A DNA stretch of 64,000 bases from contig NC_133900.1 of the NCBI RefSeq assembly GCF_964199755.1, positions 77,546,727 to 77,610,726 of the forward strand, written 5' to 3'. Origin of the DNA: Larus michahellis (Eukaryota > Chordata > Aves > Charadriiformes > Laridae). Positions within the stretch are counted from its first letter, which is position 1, and each line of letters starts with the position of its first letter. The notes beneath the pieces were generated by a model. It worked only from the letters and a program-made list of their open reading frames with translations. It ran no database searches and was not told the origin of the DNA. The position numbers were made by a program, and so were the translations under genes. Below, piece by piece: positions 40,201-51,594 of the stretch.

Positions 40201-41130
40201 AGTACCCACAGCTTTATTTAAGCTAAGACTATCCAGCAGCATGTAAGAGACTTCAAATTCTGAAAATAGACCCTGAATTCTTCACTTACCATATGTTAAG
40301 GGAATTAAAAAGCCAAATCTACATATTTCTCTTAAGTAACTCTGCTGTTTTCTGTTATTGTCTGATACCATATTCTATGACTGTTGTTTTTGAGGGCTAT
40401 AACTGTAGCAGTTACATCGCAGTTAAATAGAAACAGGTGATCTCAGTATTGGAGGCTTAACTGCTGACAGCCCGAAATTGTTTTCCCAGACTCTTAGGAG
40501 ACTGTCAGTAAAGCCTACAAGATTAAGATGCTTACATCCTACAGAACTCCCATAAGGACAGGACATCTACTTCTACAGGTTCCACAGGAAGCTTCACATC
40601 AGTTCTGTTGACTTAAAGATTAGATTTTTAAATTTTAAAGGTGGTGCTGCAGTTCAAAAGTTGCGTATGTTATTCTGTGTTTCAGTAATAAGAAGCACAG
40701 ATATCTGAGTAAAATATGCAGGCACACTTGTCTTGAAGATTAGTTATCTATTGCAATGGAGGGAAGATAGACTGGCAAACAGTACCTTGTCCTCCTTAAC
40801 CTGCACTGTTCCGGTGTGACACCATCACCAATACACTCTTCAGTTTAATGCCAGCATAATAATGATGGGGCTTCAAGAATGAATGGCTTGAGACTGACTG
40901 ACCCAAAGTAGAATAATGTGCAATATGTCTGTCACAGATATTATGTCACTGAAATTAAATTGGAAGATGTAATTAATCTAGCATCCCAAGTATATTTGTG
41001 TGGATAATTTTAATTTACACCTGTCCAAAGGCAATGTAACAGCCTACTAAATAGGGATGGTAAAGGATTTGCCCTCTGCATCGGTTTAAAGGTCTTTGCA
41101 AGGCGCTGTCAGTGGAGAATTAAGTACACA
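37260..41130. other. Intergenic, no gene recognised
   Basis: Non-coding AT-rich sequence downstream of the putative - strand LRR gene. An A/C-rich, nearly G-free block lies at 39,319-39,390. ATTAAA on the - strand near 41,010 could serve as a poly-A signal for the exon ending at 41134. Confidence 0.45.
39319..39390 (+). repeat. A/C-rich low-complexity block
   Basis: Irregular AAACC/CCAAAAC units with almost no G or T. Similar in style to the block at 53,421-53,510. Confidence 0.85.
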
Positions 41131-41133
41131 GAT

Positions 41134-41253
41134 TTACTTAAGTATCCTTTCGGGACGCTGGTAATTCATCTGTGAAAGGTCTGATTCATCGAAATATTTG
41201 TGAAGAGCAAATGTTTCTGAGTGGGCATAGTCCACATCAACAGAAATGTGTAC
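41134..41253 (-). CDS. Putative C-terminal exon of an unidentified LRR-family gene
   Basis: On the - strand a good acceptor (aaacttcag, exon start G at 41253) is followed by 39 open codons and TAA (41134-41136). The peptide is charged and protein-like, ending FDESDLSQMNYQRPERILK, and CpG-containing codons are retained (TTCGATG, CGTCCCGAA). It starts in phase 0, which matches the phase-0 end of the LRR exon 295 bp upstream on the same strand, so the two can be joined in frame. No domain is recognised in the 39 residues. It could still be a chance open segment. Confidence comes from phase, acceptor and proximity combined. Confidence 0.45.
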   Translation of the reverse strand, partial: VHISVDVDYAHSETFALHKYFDESDLSQMNYQRPERILK

Positions 41254-41547
41254 CTGAAGTTTAGTGAACACAATACAGCATGGTAATCAACTTGCATTGT
41301 CTGCAATCTAAAGACAAGACTGGGATGAGACCTTGCAATGAAAAAATTTAAAATGTTTAAAAATGTAAGTACCTTTCATTAGGAGTAAAATGAGCACCAA
41401 GTAGATATGTTAACTCCTTACACAGTTAAGGACAAAATAGTTGTTTTAGATGGACAGAAATTAATACATATAATGTTTCACATGTATGTACTATGGTAGA
41501 GGCAGGCTGTAACAAATTGTGACTTTCGTAATTTTATTATATTTTAC

Positions 41548-41765
41548 CTATACTCCCAGTTCTACCGAGGGAAGGTTTCCTAATTTATCTGCCAGTGTAT
41601 GGAAGTTATTTCTTCCAATGTTTAACTTTCTAAGGGACTGCAGTTTTGTTGCCTGTTGGGAAAAGACCTGAAGTTCACTGCAATTAACTTTCAGGTCCCG
41701 TAAGTGTTGTAACTTTCTTATTTCATCTGGAACGGAAACCAGTATGTCATTATTGACAATTAAAA
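41548..41765 (-). CDS. Leucine-rich-repeat exon of an unidentified gene
   Basis: About 71 open codons on the - strand follow an acceptor-like tactgtttccaag and form three 23-residue LRRs in perfect register. Repeat 1 contains VNNDILVSVPDEIRKLQHLR, repeat 2 starts DLKVNCSELQVF, and repeat 3 starts KLNIGRNNFHTL; each fits LxLxxNxLxxLPxxLxxLxxL. A fourth repeat begins (ELGV). The exon end is ambiguous. The strong donor TATAG|GTAAAA would leave TAG as the last codon. An earlier weak donor, GGGA|GTATAG, avoids it. Both are phase 0. LRR proteins of this type are binding scaffolds; the particular family member was not identified. It may be an active exon or the best-kept part of a dying gene. Confidence 0.6.
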
Positions 41766-41769
41766 CTTG

Positions 41770-44480
41770 GAAACAGTATGTCAAACAAATATTTTGAAAG
41801 AAAACCAGTGCAGGTAAGTATGAGAGTTAGGTTGGGTATGTCTGATAACTACCAGAACAATCTGTTCCAAGCTTCTTATCAAGAAGGTATCTGCTACCCA
41901 CGCTACAGAGCACAGGTAAAGAAAAGCAAATGCTCCTTCCCATTCAAGCAGAACTTGGAGCTGAAACATTTAGCTTACATGAAAAACATCGTTAATGGCC
42001 TAACCTAAATGGGTGAGGCCCTCTCTGAACTGAATTCAGCTTTCTCAGTCTTTTCAAACTTCCCATGTAGGTATATGGTACAGTTCAGCACATTGAGCTT
42101 GGGTTTTTTTAAGTCAGATATAATTATACCATAAAAATATAAAAATAAAACTTAAAAGGTATATGTGAAATTAAGAATCAATGCAGTTCTGCTCTACAGA
42201 CACAATAATCTTTGGATGGTAGTTCAGCAAATTTCAGGACAGATTTTAATTGCCCCGGTATCATTTGCAGTGTTCCCTAGGACATCACTCTTTCAACATT
42301 TTATTTACATGATCTGTTTTTTGTACCACCTTCTAACATCTTATCCTTAGTGCTTCCTAACCGTATGGTAAAAAGATGATACCCTTCTTTTGACTGATGG
42401 GTTATCCAGGTTTGTACTTTCATGTGTGTGTGTGTGGTGTGTTGTGTTATGAATAACAGTAGTGTCAGTCAAGTAGCCAACGCCTGTACCTACCTGTGGC
42501 ATGAATTCTAAGGCAGACCCATTTTACCTATTTATGGTGGGACTCCATCTAACCCTGGGCAGAAGCATGCTTGAAGTTCAACTGCTGAATAAAGTGTGTG
42601 AGGCTCTGAAATTAATTTAAAGCTCCTTGCTTTACCTTGGGCTTGCATCCAGTTTGGATGTAAGGCAGGTTTGGTGTGAAGAGTATGTTCAGGCCTGTGC
42701 TTAGAAATACAGTGCAATGTATTCACTGCAGGTATAGTTTGGTAGTTTTACCCTGTATATTTTCCTTCATGGTTATTTTTGTTCTCATCTCCATTTTTAT
42801 GTTATATTTTTTGTTCATAATGATAAACTGGTAAGCTCTTCTGAAAGTTAATCCCCTGTTAGCTTTGTAGCTTCTCTGCTAATCTCTTGTTAGCTTTGCT
42901 GCTTGTACTCCTGGAGCTGATTTGCATTCCCTAATCCAGAGCTGAATCTCTTTGCTCTGAGTACTTACTTTTGTATGGATATGTATTTTTTAAATAATTA
43001 GCTGAAGGATCCTCCCCATAGAACTTAACACAGATTGAAGACATTTTATATAAACTGATGTTTAAATGGCTTTCAAGTAAAATATGAGGGTTTTTTTCTG
43101 ATTTATCTTTTCATCTGGGAATTGACAAACCATATGTTTATGATTTTTAAAATTAGCGCTTAGATCTAATTCTAGCATAATATTTTTGAGAAGCTTGCCT
43201 TAGTGCTTGCGAAAGGATTGCAGCAAAATTATGGGCCATTCTCCATCTGACTTTTGCAATTCTAGACACAAAACCGTAAGGTAAGTAGGGCTGGACTTGT
43301 GACAATCTTCCTTTCTTTCCCTGGGATCCTTGAGAGGCACAGATCTGCTACCTCCATTGTACTGTAGCCATTCATGCACCTGGAAAAAGGGATGTGACCA
43401 CCATGAGAGCCCACTCACAGTATTTGGTCTGCAAACAGACACGTACAAACTAAAGCAGCTCTACCCTGTGTAGCTGAACCAGGAGTGCCCAAAGATGCCC
43501 AGGATTTCCGTCTCCTAATCTTCCCTCCCCAGCGACGCTGACAATAGGAGATCTGTTGCACTAGGAACACTGCAAAGACTGTATCAATCTTAAAAGCCAG
43601 ATAAAATCCATTTTTCCAAATGTCTATTTTCTTTCTGAGAATTCTGACAGCATAACTCCCAGTCATCTACTCCACAACATACATTACACACATTTTATCT
43701 TGATATATTTAGCATGGGTCCATAGAACATAAGAATGGCTGTACCAAGAGCATGTAGCTTGATATCTGATCTTGAACAGTGAGCAGTAGTAGATGACGGG
43801 GAAAGAGTATAAAAGTGAACTGTAAATGGTATTTCTGGTTTCCTTGATATCACCATACTCTTAATTTGAGTTAAAACCTTTTAACTTTCAGTTGAAACTT
43901 TTTAAGCTCCATTCTGTCCTTTTAGAGCACCCTTCAGTACTTTAGTTTTCATTTCTGGTTTAGCACAGACTCCAAAATGGTCAGAGAACCAAACTGTTGT
44001 AACCAAATTGAAGAAATGTCCCTTACTCCATAGTTCTCAGATTTACCAATTTTGAACATAGTATTGTTGCTTAGTCACATCTAATTTCTAACAAGAGCTA
44101 TTAAACAGTCATTATTCTCATTTGTAAATTCATGTAATGAATGATCCTGAGCTACTTATTATAAAAACATAAATTTAAACAAATGCAGTCTGAGAAGATA
44201 TTACTTTCCCCAGCTGGCTGCCAAAAAAGGGCATATTTACATTCATTTGACACATCTGACTGTAAACAAATGTATTAAGACTAAGCGAACTCCACTTAGC
44301 TGGAACTTACACTCAAAGGTATCTTCATGGGATAAGTATGAGCCCATGTCAGGCAGAACGCCATGGCACAGAACATAAGGTTGAAAAGGGTGGGTTGGTC
44401 ACCAGGACTAGAAGCCTTTAAATGACTTCACATGCAATACAAATCTTACTAAGTACAGTAATAGCCCAATCATCGATAAG
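41770..44480. other. Putative intron of the LRR gene / intergenic
   Basis: No further LRR exon could be recognised here. A (TG)n-type repeat lies at 42,423-42,448. A - strand segment at 43,386-43,200 has a good acceptor (ccctttttccag) and 61 open codons but no LRR pattern, so it is not called. Confidence 0.4.
42423..42448 (+). repeat. (TG)n microsatellite, interrupted
   Basis: TGTGTGTGTGTGTG followed by GTGTGTTGTGTT. Confidence 0.9.
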
Positions 44481-44482
44481 GG

Positions 44483-44662
44483 TTATCAAACGTTGGAACG
44501 TTCACCATCCCCCGTTGGAATCACCATCCCTGGAGGTATTTAAAAGATGGGTAGATGTGATGCTTAGGGACATGGTTTAGTGGTGTTTTGTCAGTGTTAG
44601 GTTAATGGTTGGACTCAATGATCTTAAGGGTCCCTTGCAACCTAGATGATTCTATGATTCTA
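44483..44662 (+). mobile_element. CR1 LINE 3' end fragment
   Basis: The + strand reads tcaccatccctggaggtatt, then gatgtgatgcttagggacat, then aatggttggactcaatgatc, and ends cctagatgattctatgattc: a CR1 tail with its terminal repeat. 5'-truncated within the last codons of ORF2. Confidence 0.93.
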
Positions 44663-44664
44663 AT

Positions 44665-47110
44665 TCTTTCTAAAGGCAAACTGTCTGTGGGATTGTACCC
44701 CAGCTCTGATGGGCTGGAGGAATTTTCTTGTGAGTTAGCCTAGCATCGGAGTCTGATAACTGAAGAGAGGAAAACCAATCATGTCCTGGTTTACTTTCCT
44801 GTATCTCTTTCTAAATATTGTATTTGATTTCATGAGCTTGGCTTTTTACTATAATAAACTTATTTAGCTTTTACATCAGATCATTCCAGATATTGTCAGT
44901 GATTTCAGGGGAGCTGCCAAGTCACAGCAATTTCATTGCCTAAGAAGTGGCAGGTCTAAATGGTGAGACTGGTCTATCCTCACGTACCCAGCACAAGGTC
45001 AGATATTCTGTAACAGCTTCTCAAGGCTCCAAAGGCCAACTGGAAGCTGGTATCACAGAGAACTATTTAGGGAGAAGTACCTTTCAAGAGAAACTATTAG
45101 CTCAAGTCTCCTTGCACTGCAGCAGAACAGTGAGGCTGTTGGTGGAATATTTGGCAGGCTATTTGAAGAAACTAACAACTTAGGTCATGACCTAACATGA
45201 AGTTTATTATGTTCAAGTGCTAGGTGGACTACTACACAGAAAAGCTGGCCAGCATTCCCTTTGATGCCCATTACTTAATGAAATGCTAACAGAATGGGTA
45301 GTGTTGTCAGATTGCCATGAGGTTTTTGTATTATGTTTCCTTCTCTTGTTTCCCCCAGGATGCTTCACTTTGCCTGGATATTTATCTCATTTATATATAT
45401 TTTTTATGGCAAATCATCATTCCTGAATGTTCATTTTTAGCTGGGGTTGCATTCACAGCCATATGGGCTGGCCTGTCAAATATAAAGTGGCAGCTTCAAT
45501 TAGTTAGGCCAGGGCAGTAACACAGCGGTGGAGGCAGAGGTCGTGCCTTGTAACACTCACAAATTGTGACTCTTCATAAATTAAACTGTAAGTGGTACCA
45601 GCAGAAACACTGTTGTTCTCTAAGGAACATAACAGTCTGAACAAACCTTTCTTCCGTTACACTTATCTAGAGGGAAGAAATGTCTCCTTCCATCCAACTA
45701 CAACAAAGACATGTTCTTTCCACACAATGCTGACTTGGCTCTGACAAGTGTTTTTTAAAAAGAAAAATGACCAAAAAGGGCAATAAATATTAACACACCT
45801 CATGATACTGGAGGTAGTAACTGTATGGTAACACAAAGAGCAGATTATTTTATTGGATTATCTCTAAATTATGCTTTTTATATTTCCATGTGTACTAGAA
45901 AATATATTACTGAGGGAGAATATAATTTGTGGTGATTAGATTAATTAGACTGCTGGGATTCATTTTTCAAGAGGTTCTATCCTCTTCATGCTTATATAAC
46001 CCTAAATTGTGACTAAGCCATCATATTAATACAGAGCTGAAGAGCACTCGCATTTCAGATTTTTTGAATACCCCCTAATTGGGAGAGACGATTCAATCTG
46101 AGATTCTCATTAAAGCACTTAGTAAAGAGTGTAATATTTTTTAATTTGCCGTGATAATGATAACACACGCGTGACATGACAGTTACCTTAAGTTCAGTCA
46201 AGAAATGAACAGTTAGTTGTTTGTTTAAAAATTGAGTCTAAGTCCTTGCTTATACAGCAAAAGGTTATTGCAACACTATTCTGCAGTGCTGTATTTTCGC
46301 TGATTAATTTGTTTCACAGTGTATGATGATACACTCATCTGCTGACATAAGATTCATTGCCCATTTTTTAATTAAATTTTTAAAGAATGATGGAGGACAC
46401 TAGATTGTGAGAATACTGATTATATTTTACTAATTTCAATCCACTTCTAAAACTTTAGATGTAAAAGCTGATTTGAAGCCTACAAACATTTAAAGTATAA
46501 CATCTTTTTTGGGTTTTAATCCCAACACAGCTTTTCTGCACAGTTAGCATTTTCTTTTTATACTCTGTTTAGATGTTAAATATGCAAATCATATACTAAT
46601 TTATACATAGACAGAAATAAAGACTATACTTATTTTGGTACCAGGCATATGTTCCCAGGCATAATTGTTTCATTCAAGTAGTTTTATCTATGGATATCAA
46701 TTAAACAATCATCATGGTGTAAGTGGTAAGTCTGGAACACATTACTTTTGTCTGCGCTAATTTTTATCATGAACAGAGATCTCAAGAACTTAAGCATATT
46801 AATTCTGTAGGACTGGTGATCACACCCAAATCCCAGCAAGTCTTTCTATCAACTGAGTTTTGGAAAACGAAGGACCAGAAGTTGTTCCTTCCTGCAGTTC
46901 TCTTTGTGCTAGATCATCTGAATAAAATCTGTTTCGTCATAGATTCTGTCCTCTGGATTCCACCTATACCACAATAAACTTCAATTACTTGGCAAGAAAC
47001 TTTATTAGTGAACAAACATATCCAAGGAGTTCTGTAGAATGAGGCAAATTTTTAGGAAATTATGACTACAGCCTGAGTGAAAAAAAAAAAAAGTCCGACA
47101 CCTCTTGCTT
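44665..47110. other. Non-coding, includes a homeodomain-motif-rich stretch
   Basis: No gene recognised. The part at about 45,840-46,200 is dense in TAATTA, ATTA and GATTA words (for example ggtgattagattaattagac) and carries an isolated CpG-containing acacgcgtga. It has the look of conserved non-coding DNA, which cannot be confirmed from one sequence. Confidence 0.4.
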
Positions 47111-47111
47111 A

Positions 47112-47236
47112 ATCATAGAATAGAATCATAGATTTATAGAATCACCTAGGTTGGAAGGGACCTTTCAGATCACCTAGTCCAACCATCAACCTAACTCTGA
47201 CAAAACCCACCACTAAACCATATCTCTAAGCACTAC
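47112..47236 (-). mobile_element. CR1 LINE 3' end fragment
   Basis: The + strand reads atagaatcacctaggttgga, then agatcacctagtccaaccat, then aacctaactctgacaaaacc: the reverse complement of a CR1 tail of the same subfamily as the copy at 44,483-44,662, in the opposite orientation. Confidence 0.92.
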
Positions 47237-47559
47237 ATTTGTAACAAGAATAATTTGTTTTGACATAATATTTCAGTTTTTACAAATAAAATAAAGCATG
47301 CAAAGTAATTTTACTTTCCATAACTGTAATTGAGCTGAAAAACATCCTTTCATCTTCTTTACTGTTGACTTTTTGTTAAAAAGCTGTAGATTTTTTTAGC
47401 GTTTGAAGGTTAAGAACTTTGAAAATAAAATAACCATTAACGAAACAAACCAAAACTGTATTGTATTAAAATATCACACAGATTAGAAATGCAAAAAGTA
47501 CTCATAAATATGCTTTCAATTCTCTGAAAGAGGCCACTGAATTTTATTTGGTCACTCTT

Positions 47560-48400
47560 GAAACAAGCTGTAACTTTGGACTACAATATATCTGGAAGAA
47601 TGGCATTCAATCTTGATTTCAAGTGATAGAGAATTTCCAGAGAAGCCTTTCAAACAGCGCACTGCTAATATTGTTGACATCTTGCAGCTTACTTTGTTTG
47701 TATGAATCTCACTTCACTTTCTAATCACTGATTCTTGTTAATGTCATTTTCATGTATGTTGAAGACCTATTGTCAGATGTCTTTTCTCTACACATATACC
47801 TTTGGACTGTAATCATGTTATGCTGTAGTTTGGAATTAAACAGTTTGAACTTCCTCAGTCTTTACTGTAAAATAAGCTAGAGCTCAAATTAGTCTCATCA
47901 ATAATTAGCCTTTATACATTATTCTGTTTTTAACTGCCTTTCATGAAGTGTAGGTACTATATGTAGATATAATGTTCCAATTTTGGTCTCACTAGTTGCT
48001 ATAGAAAAGCAGTAATGTTCTCCTAATTCAGTTTTATATCTCTGTCCTTATGTATGGAAGAATTGTGTTAGAGAACCACCACATGGCTACTGCATGGCAA
48101 TGAGAGGTCATATTATATAAATTACTAACATAATACCTAGGTCACATGTAATTGCTGTCTTTCTGTCTTGTAACTGTTCTCTAAGTTTGTTCTCACATTT
48201 TGGCTTTTAGTTACTGTTATTAGAATCTGTTACCCAAGTCTAACAAGTTAATGTAAATCGTATTTCTTTAAAAATGCAAGAGGATGCAGAATGAAGCTTC
48301 AAAAGGAGAAGGATTTTCTCCCAGGTTGTGAAGGCAATTCTATTAGCAGCAGCGACTGTAACAAAGCTCACAAAACTAAGAGCCTATTAAATACCACATC
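47560..48400 (-). mobile_element. Ancient CR1/L3-like LINE remnant
   Basis: The + strand keeps the reverse-complement landmarks of an old CR1 ORF2: ttgaacttcctcagtcttta, then tgaagtgtaggtactatatg, then aatgttccaattttggtctc followed by actagttgct, then gaagaattgtgttagagaac. All frames are broken. It lies between the two LRR remnants on the same strand. Confidence 0.55.
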
Positions 48401-49020
48401 TGGCAGACTTTTCTTAATCATGTAAGCATTTGAACTCTCCTTTGGCAATGGTCTTACCATAAAAGAACCAGGTATTGGGTGACAGCACCACAAATAACAG
48501 CTGAATCATTATGTAGGACGTGTGTGTGATGTTTATAATAAGCTGTTCAAGATGGATGTTTACAATTTTTCTGTAAGAGGTCAGAGAGTATATTAAAGAT
48601 GGATGGGGAAAGGGTAAAGTGAAAGGTTGTCTTTACCAGCTAACTGCGAGAGAGATGATGTATGACTGGCAATAGCGGTTCCTGAAGCTCTCAACATACG
48701 CAGTTTATGGATGTACATTAGTCCTCATGTTAGGGAGGGCCGTACTAATTAATCTTATGAAATTCACAAGATGCAAGTTGGCTGTTCTTATGGGTACTAT
48801 CATTTTTATTCTTTAAGATATCATCCCAAGCCAAATTAGGGAAACAGAAGGGTGTAGTGAACAAGTTGTCCATCAGCCCCATGTCTTCACAGGCTACCTG
48901 GGGAAGCAGAGTAAAGGGAGATTCTCCTCACTGCTTGCAGGGCTTCTGATACTGTACTCCCTCCCTTCCCTCTAATACAGGTAAGCTTTAAAATATATGT
49001 AAACGAAATGTTAAAAATTT
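48400..49020. other. Non-coding, nothing recognised
   Basis: AT-rich sequence between the ancient CR1 and the broken LRR segment. Confidence 0.5.
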
Positions 49021-49021
49021 A

Positions 49022-49625
49022 ACTATATGTAGGGGAAAAGACTGCCTTGTGATAGCTTGAAAGAGTTGTTCAGTGGAGAAAAAATCTTTTTCTTAGTATG
49101 AGTATTAAACAGCTTGCAGCATTCAAAGAACGCTGAAACGATTTCAGAATGATGAAAATGAAGCGCTACTGGGAAACATTCATAGCCTGTAAACCAAGCT
49201 GCCATCCCAACAGCATCATCTACTAGTCTTCCCACTTGGAGAATCTCTCCTAAAGACTTTCAAGAGGGTGACTAAGGCCTGCCCCCAGTGGAATTGATGA
49301 GTTTTTTAGGAAATAAATAGGTATCAGCAAAAATCTCTCCCATATTAAATACAAAGTACGAGACATACCAGTAGTTTGAAATATGTGACCTTTCGGGAAC
49401 ATTAGCATTAAAAGTAATAATAGCTAGAAGCCTAGGAAATTCAGTGTCATTTTCTATCCACAGTAAGTTAGAATTGCTTTCTGCGAGGAATAAATATCCA
49501 TAGGGATGCAAACGAAGTCATTAAGAAAATTATAATATTTTACTCTGATTATTATAGGTCGTTAAAATGTTTCCATTACCTTCCCTTAATATCAGATGTT
49601 TAAAATTATCCTCATATGCTTGATG
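49022..49625 (-). pseudogene. Frame-broken leucine-rich-repeat coding segment
   Basis: Read on the - strand, LRR signatures recur in more than one frame with stops between them: FKHLILREGN near 49,600, NDFVCIPMDIYSSQ near 49,510, LYLIWERFLLIP near 49,350 (fits LxLxxNxFxxIP with N changed to E), then HPLESL, stop, ERFSKWED near 49,260-49,225, and KKIFSPLNNSFKLSQ near 49,070. The spacing of conserved L/F/I positions across the HPLESL-ERFSKWED part keeps the 23-residue LRR register, and one stop falls at a consensus Leu position. Frameshifts and stops mean it is not translated as such. Same strand as, and 7-8 kb upstream of, the open LRR exon at 41548-41765, so it is probably the lost 5' part of the same gene. 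It could instead be an unrelated LRR relic. Confidence 0.5.
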
Positions 49626-49629
49626 AATA

Positions 49630-51380
49630 TCATAATTTACATATTTATGTTGTTGCTTACTTTATTAAGTAAAATATTTAAGATAGTTAAACTTACAAAA
49701 TCCTTTTCCTCTGAAAACGTCGTATGTAAAAAGCTTCAATACACATGTCTATTTTTGTTATGCCAGAGGGATGCACCTTACTGTAAGTTACCATGTTTTC
49801 TTTTTGTCTTGTTAGAATAATTTGATTTTTCTAGATCATAGGGAGAGCTATTGAAAGCTGGTACTTATTGTTTTAACTAAAATTGTTTTGGTTAAAACAA
49901 TAAACAGCACAGAGGGGTTTCTTACAGAGCAGAATCCTGCTCCCTCTTTGAAGATTTTTTTTTCCTAGGATCTTAAAGAGGCTTACATGTTGCCTATCCA
50001 CCCATGGTCTAGCCATCTCTCACAAATGGAGTCTAGGGCCCTTTATCATACTTTCATTCATCGCATACTCTCTAGAGAAAATTTCACCTTTTATACTCAC
50101 ACAAAAAAGTCTGAAAGTGATGAGTACTAAAAAGGGGCAATTAAAATTTTGTGTGCTACCAGCGTTCACCTACGAGTATGCTTAGGTGAATGTATGTTAA
50201 TTCCGTCTTAACATCATTCCTTAAGAGATCATTTATAACTGAAATGTTGCTGTTGCAGCTTACTAATGCTGTAATGGCTTATTTAAAGACACTAAACACT
50301 TTTTTAGTTTCATCTGATATTCTTCTCACCTTTACCAATTAAAAATTGTTTTGACTATCCACAATAATGTAAACAATATTCAGTGGTCCTTAAATTATAT
50401 TCTTTTGACTAATTAAACATTAATTTGTTCTTACGTGAAAAATACACAATCTGAACTGGTGTTTAACAAATATTTAGTATCTTCAAGTAAAACAGCATTT
50501 CAATACTCTATTACAATTATTATTGGAACAGATTAAACCTTATACTGTGCAATAAAAAGACTCATTATTGATGAGGAAATGATGTACGTTTGTCTTAACT
50601 TTCCCAGAGAAGAAATAACTAGCATTCTCAAAGGTGTCATTTTTATTTAAACCTTTCCACAGGGAGGCATGTAAAAGAGATTGCTACTGAAATAACCACC
50701 TGTGCTGCTTGACTCGGGATTTTTTCATACTCCTTTCTTTTCATTTGTTAATGAAATATTTATACCTAAGACTAATAAGTATTGTACAAGTCCTTAATTT
50801 TTATGATCTTCAAGACATAGTGAAAAACGACCTGTGAGCTTGGTGTGCTGAACCACATCCCTAAATTAGCATCCACCATGACAGTTATCAGGACAACAAA
50901 TGAAACTGGGACTATAATTTTTCAATACTACAAATTTTTATAAGTTTTGTGCACTTTGTCCCTCCATATATTCCTGTCTTCCTCATAGGTCCTATACCAA
51001 CTATATATTTACCTTTTGTATCTCCAGAAATCAAAAGCCAGGCTTTGTGTGGCGAAAGTTCCTATTCTAGGCAACCATCAGGAAATGCAAGGTTCACGGT
51101 TCTCAGCGAAGTAACTAGTCACTGTACTTCAAAATGCAGACCACTTTCCATTCATTCACCCCAAATATTAAATTTATCAATTATATTTCCATGAATGGTG
51201 TTCATTTGTCCCAACTTCTACTGTTTACTCTGAAATAAGCTGCCCATACTGTCAATGAAAATAAGTGCTCTCAAAGAGCGATTAATTTGATCCCTCAAAA
51301 AAGTTACCTAAAATAACTGGTATCTTTGATCAGTTTAGAAAAATTTAACTCAAACAGAATTAGGTGACATGAGTCCACTC
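49630..51380. other. Non-coding, nothing recognised
   Basis: AT-rich sequence. No further LRR segments were recognised upstream of the broken one, and no promoter or CpG cluster that could have served that gene. Confidence 0.5.
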
Positions 51381-51382
51381 TA

Positions 51383-51592
51383 TATCTCTGGCAGGGATCA
51401 CTTTGAAATTCATGTCATGCCTGTTGGTGTTCAAGAAGAATTTGGACAATGCTCTTAGATAGATGGTTTCATGTTTAGATTGCCCTGTGTGGAGTCAGGA
51501 GTTGGACTCGATGATCCTCACGGGATCCTCATGATTCTATGATTCTATGATCCTCACGGGTCTCTTCCAACTCAGGATATTCTATTGAATTT
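51383..51592 (+). mobile_element. CR1 LINE 3' end with a rearranged tail
   Basis: The + strand reads ttcaagaagaatttggacaa, then agattgccctgtgtggagtc, then aggagttggactcgatgatc. The tail is abnormal: gatcctcacggg occurs twice, with two ATTCTATG units between, before ttccaactcaggatattcta. Same subfamily as the copy in TUSC3 intron 1 (57,985-58,300). Confidence 0.92.
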
Positions 51593-51594
51593 CA

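Noticed and set aside
43200..43386. - strand segment with a good acceptor (ccctttttccag) and 61 open codons, between the LRR remnants
   Set aside because: No LRR register and no recognised domain, and phase compatibility with the 41 kb exon could not be shown.
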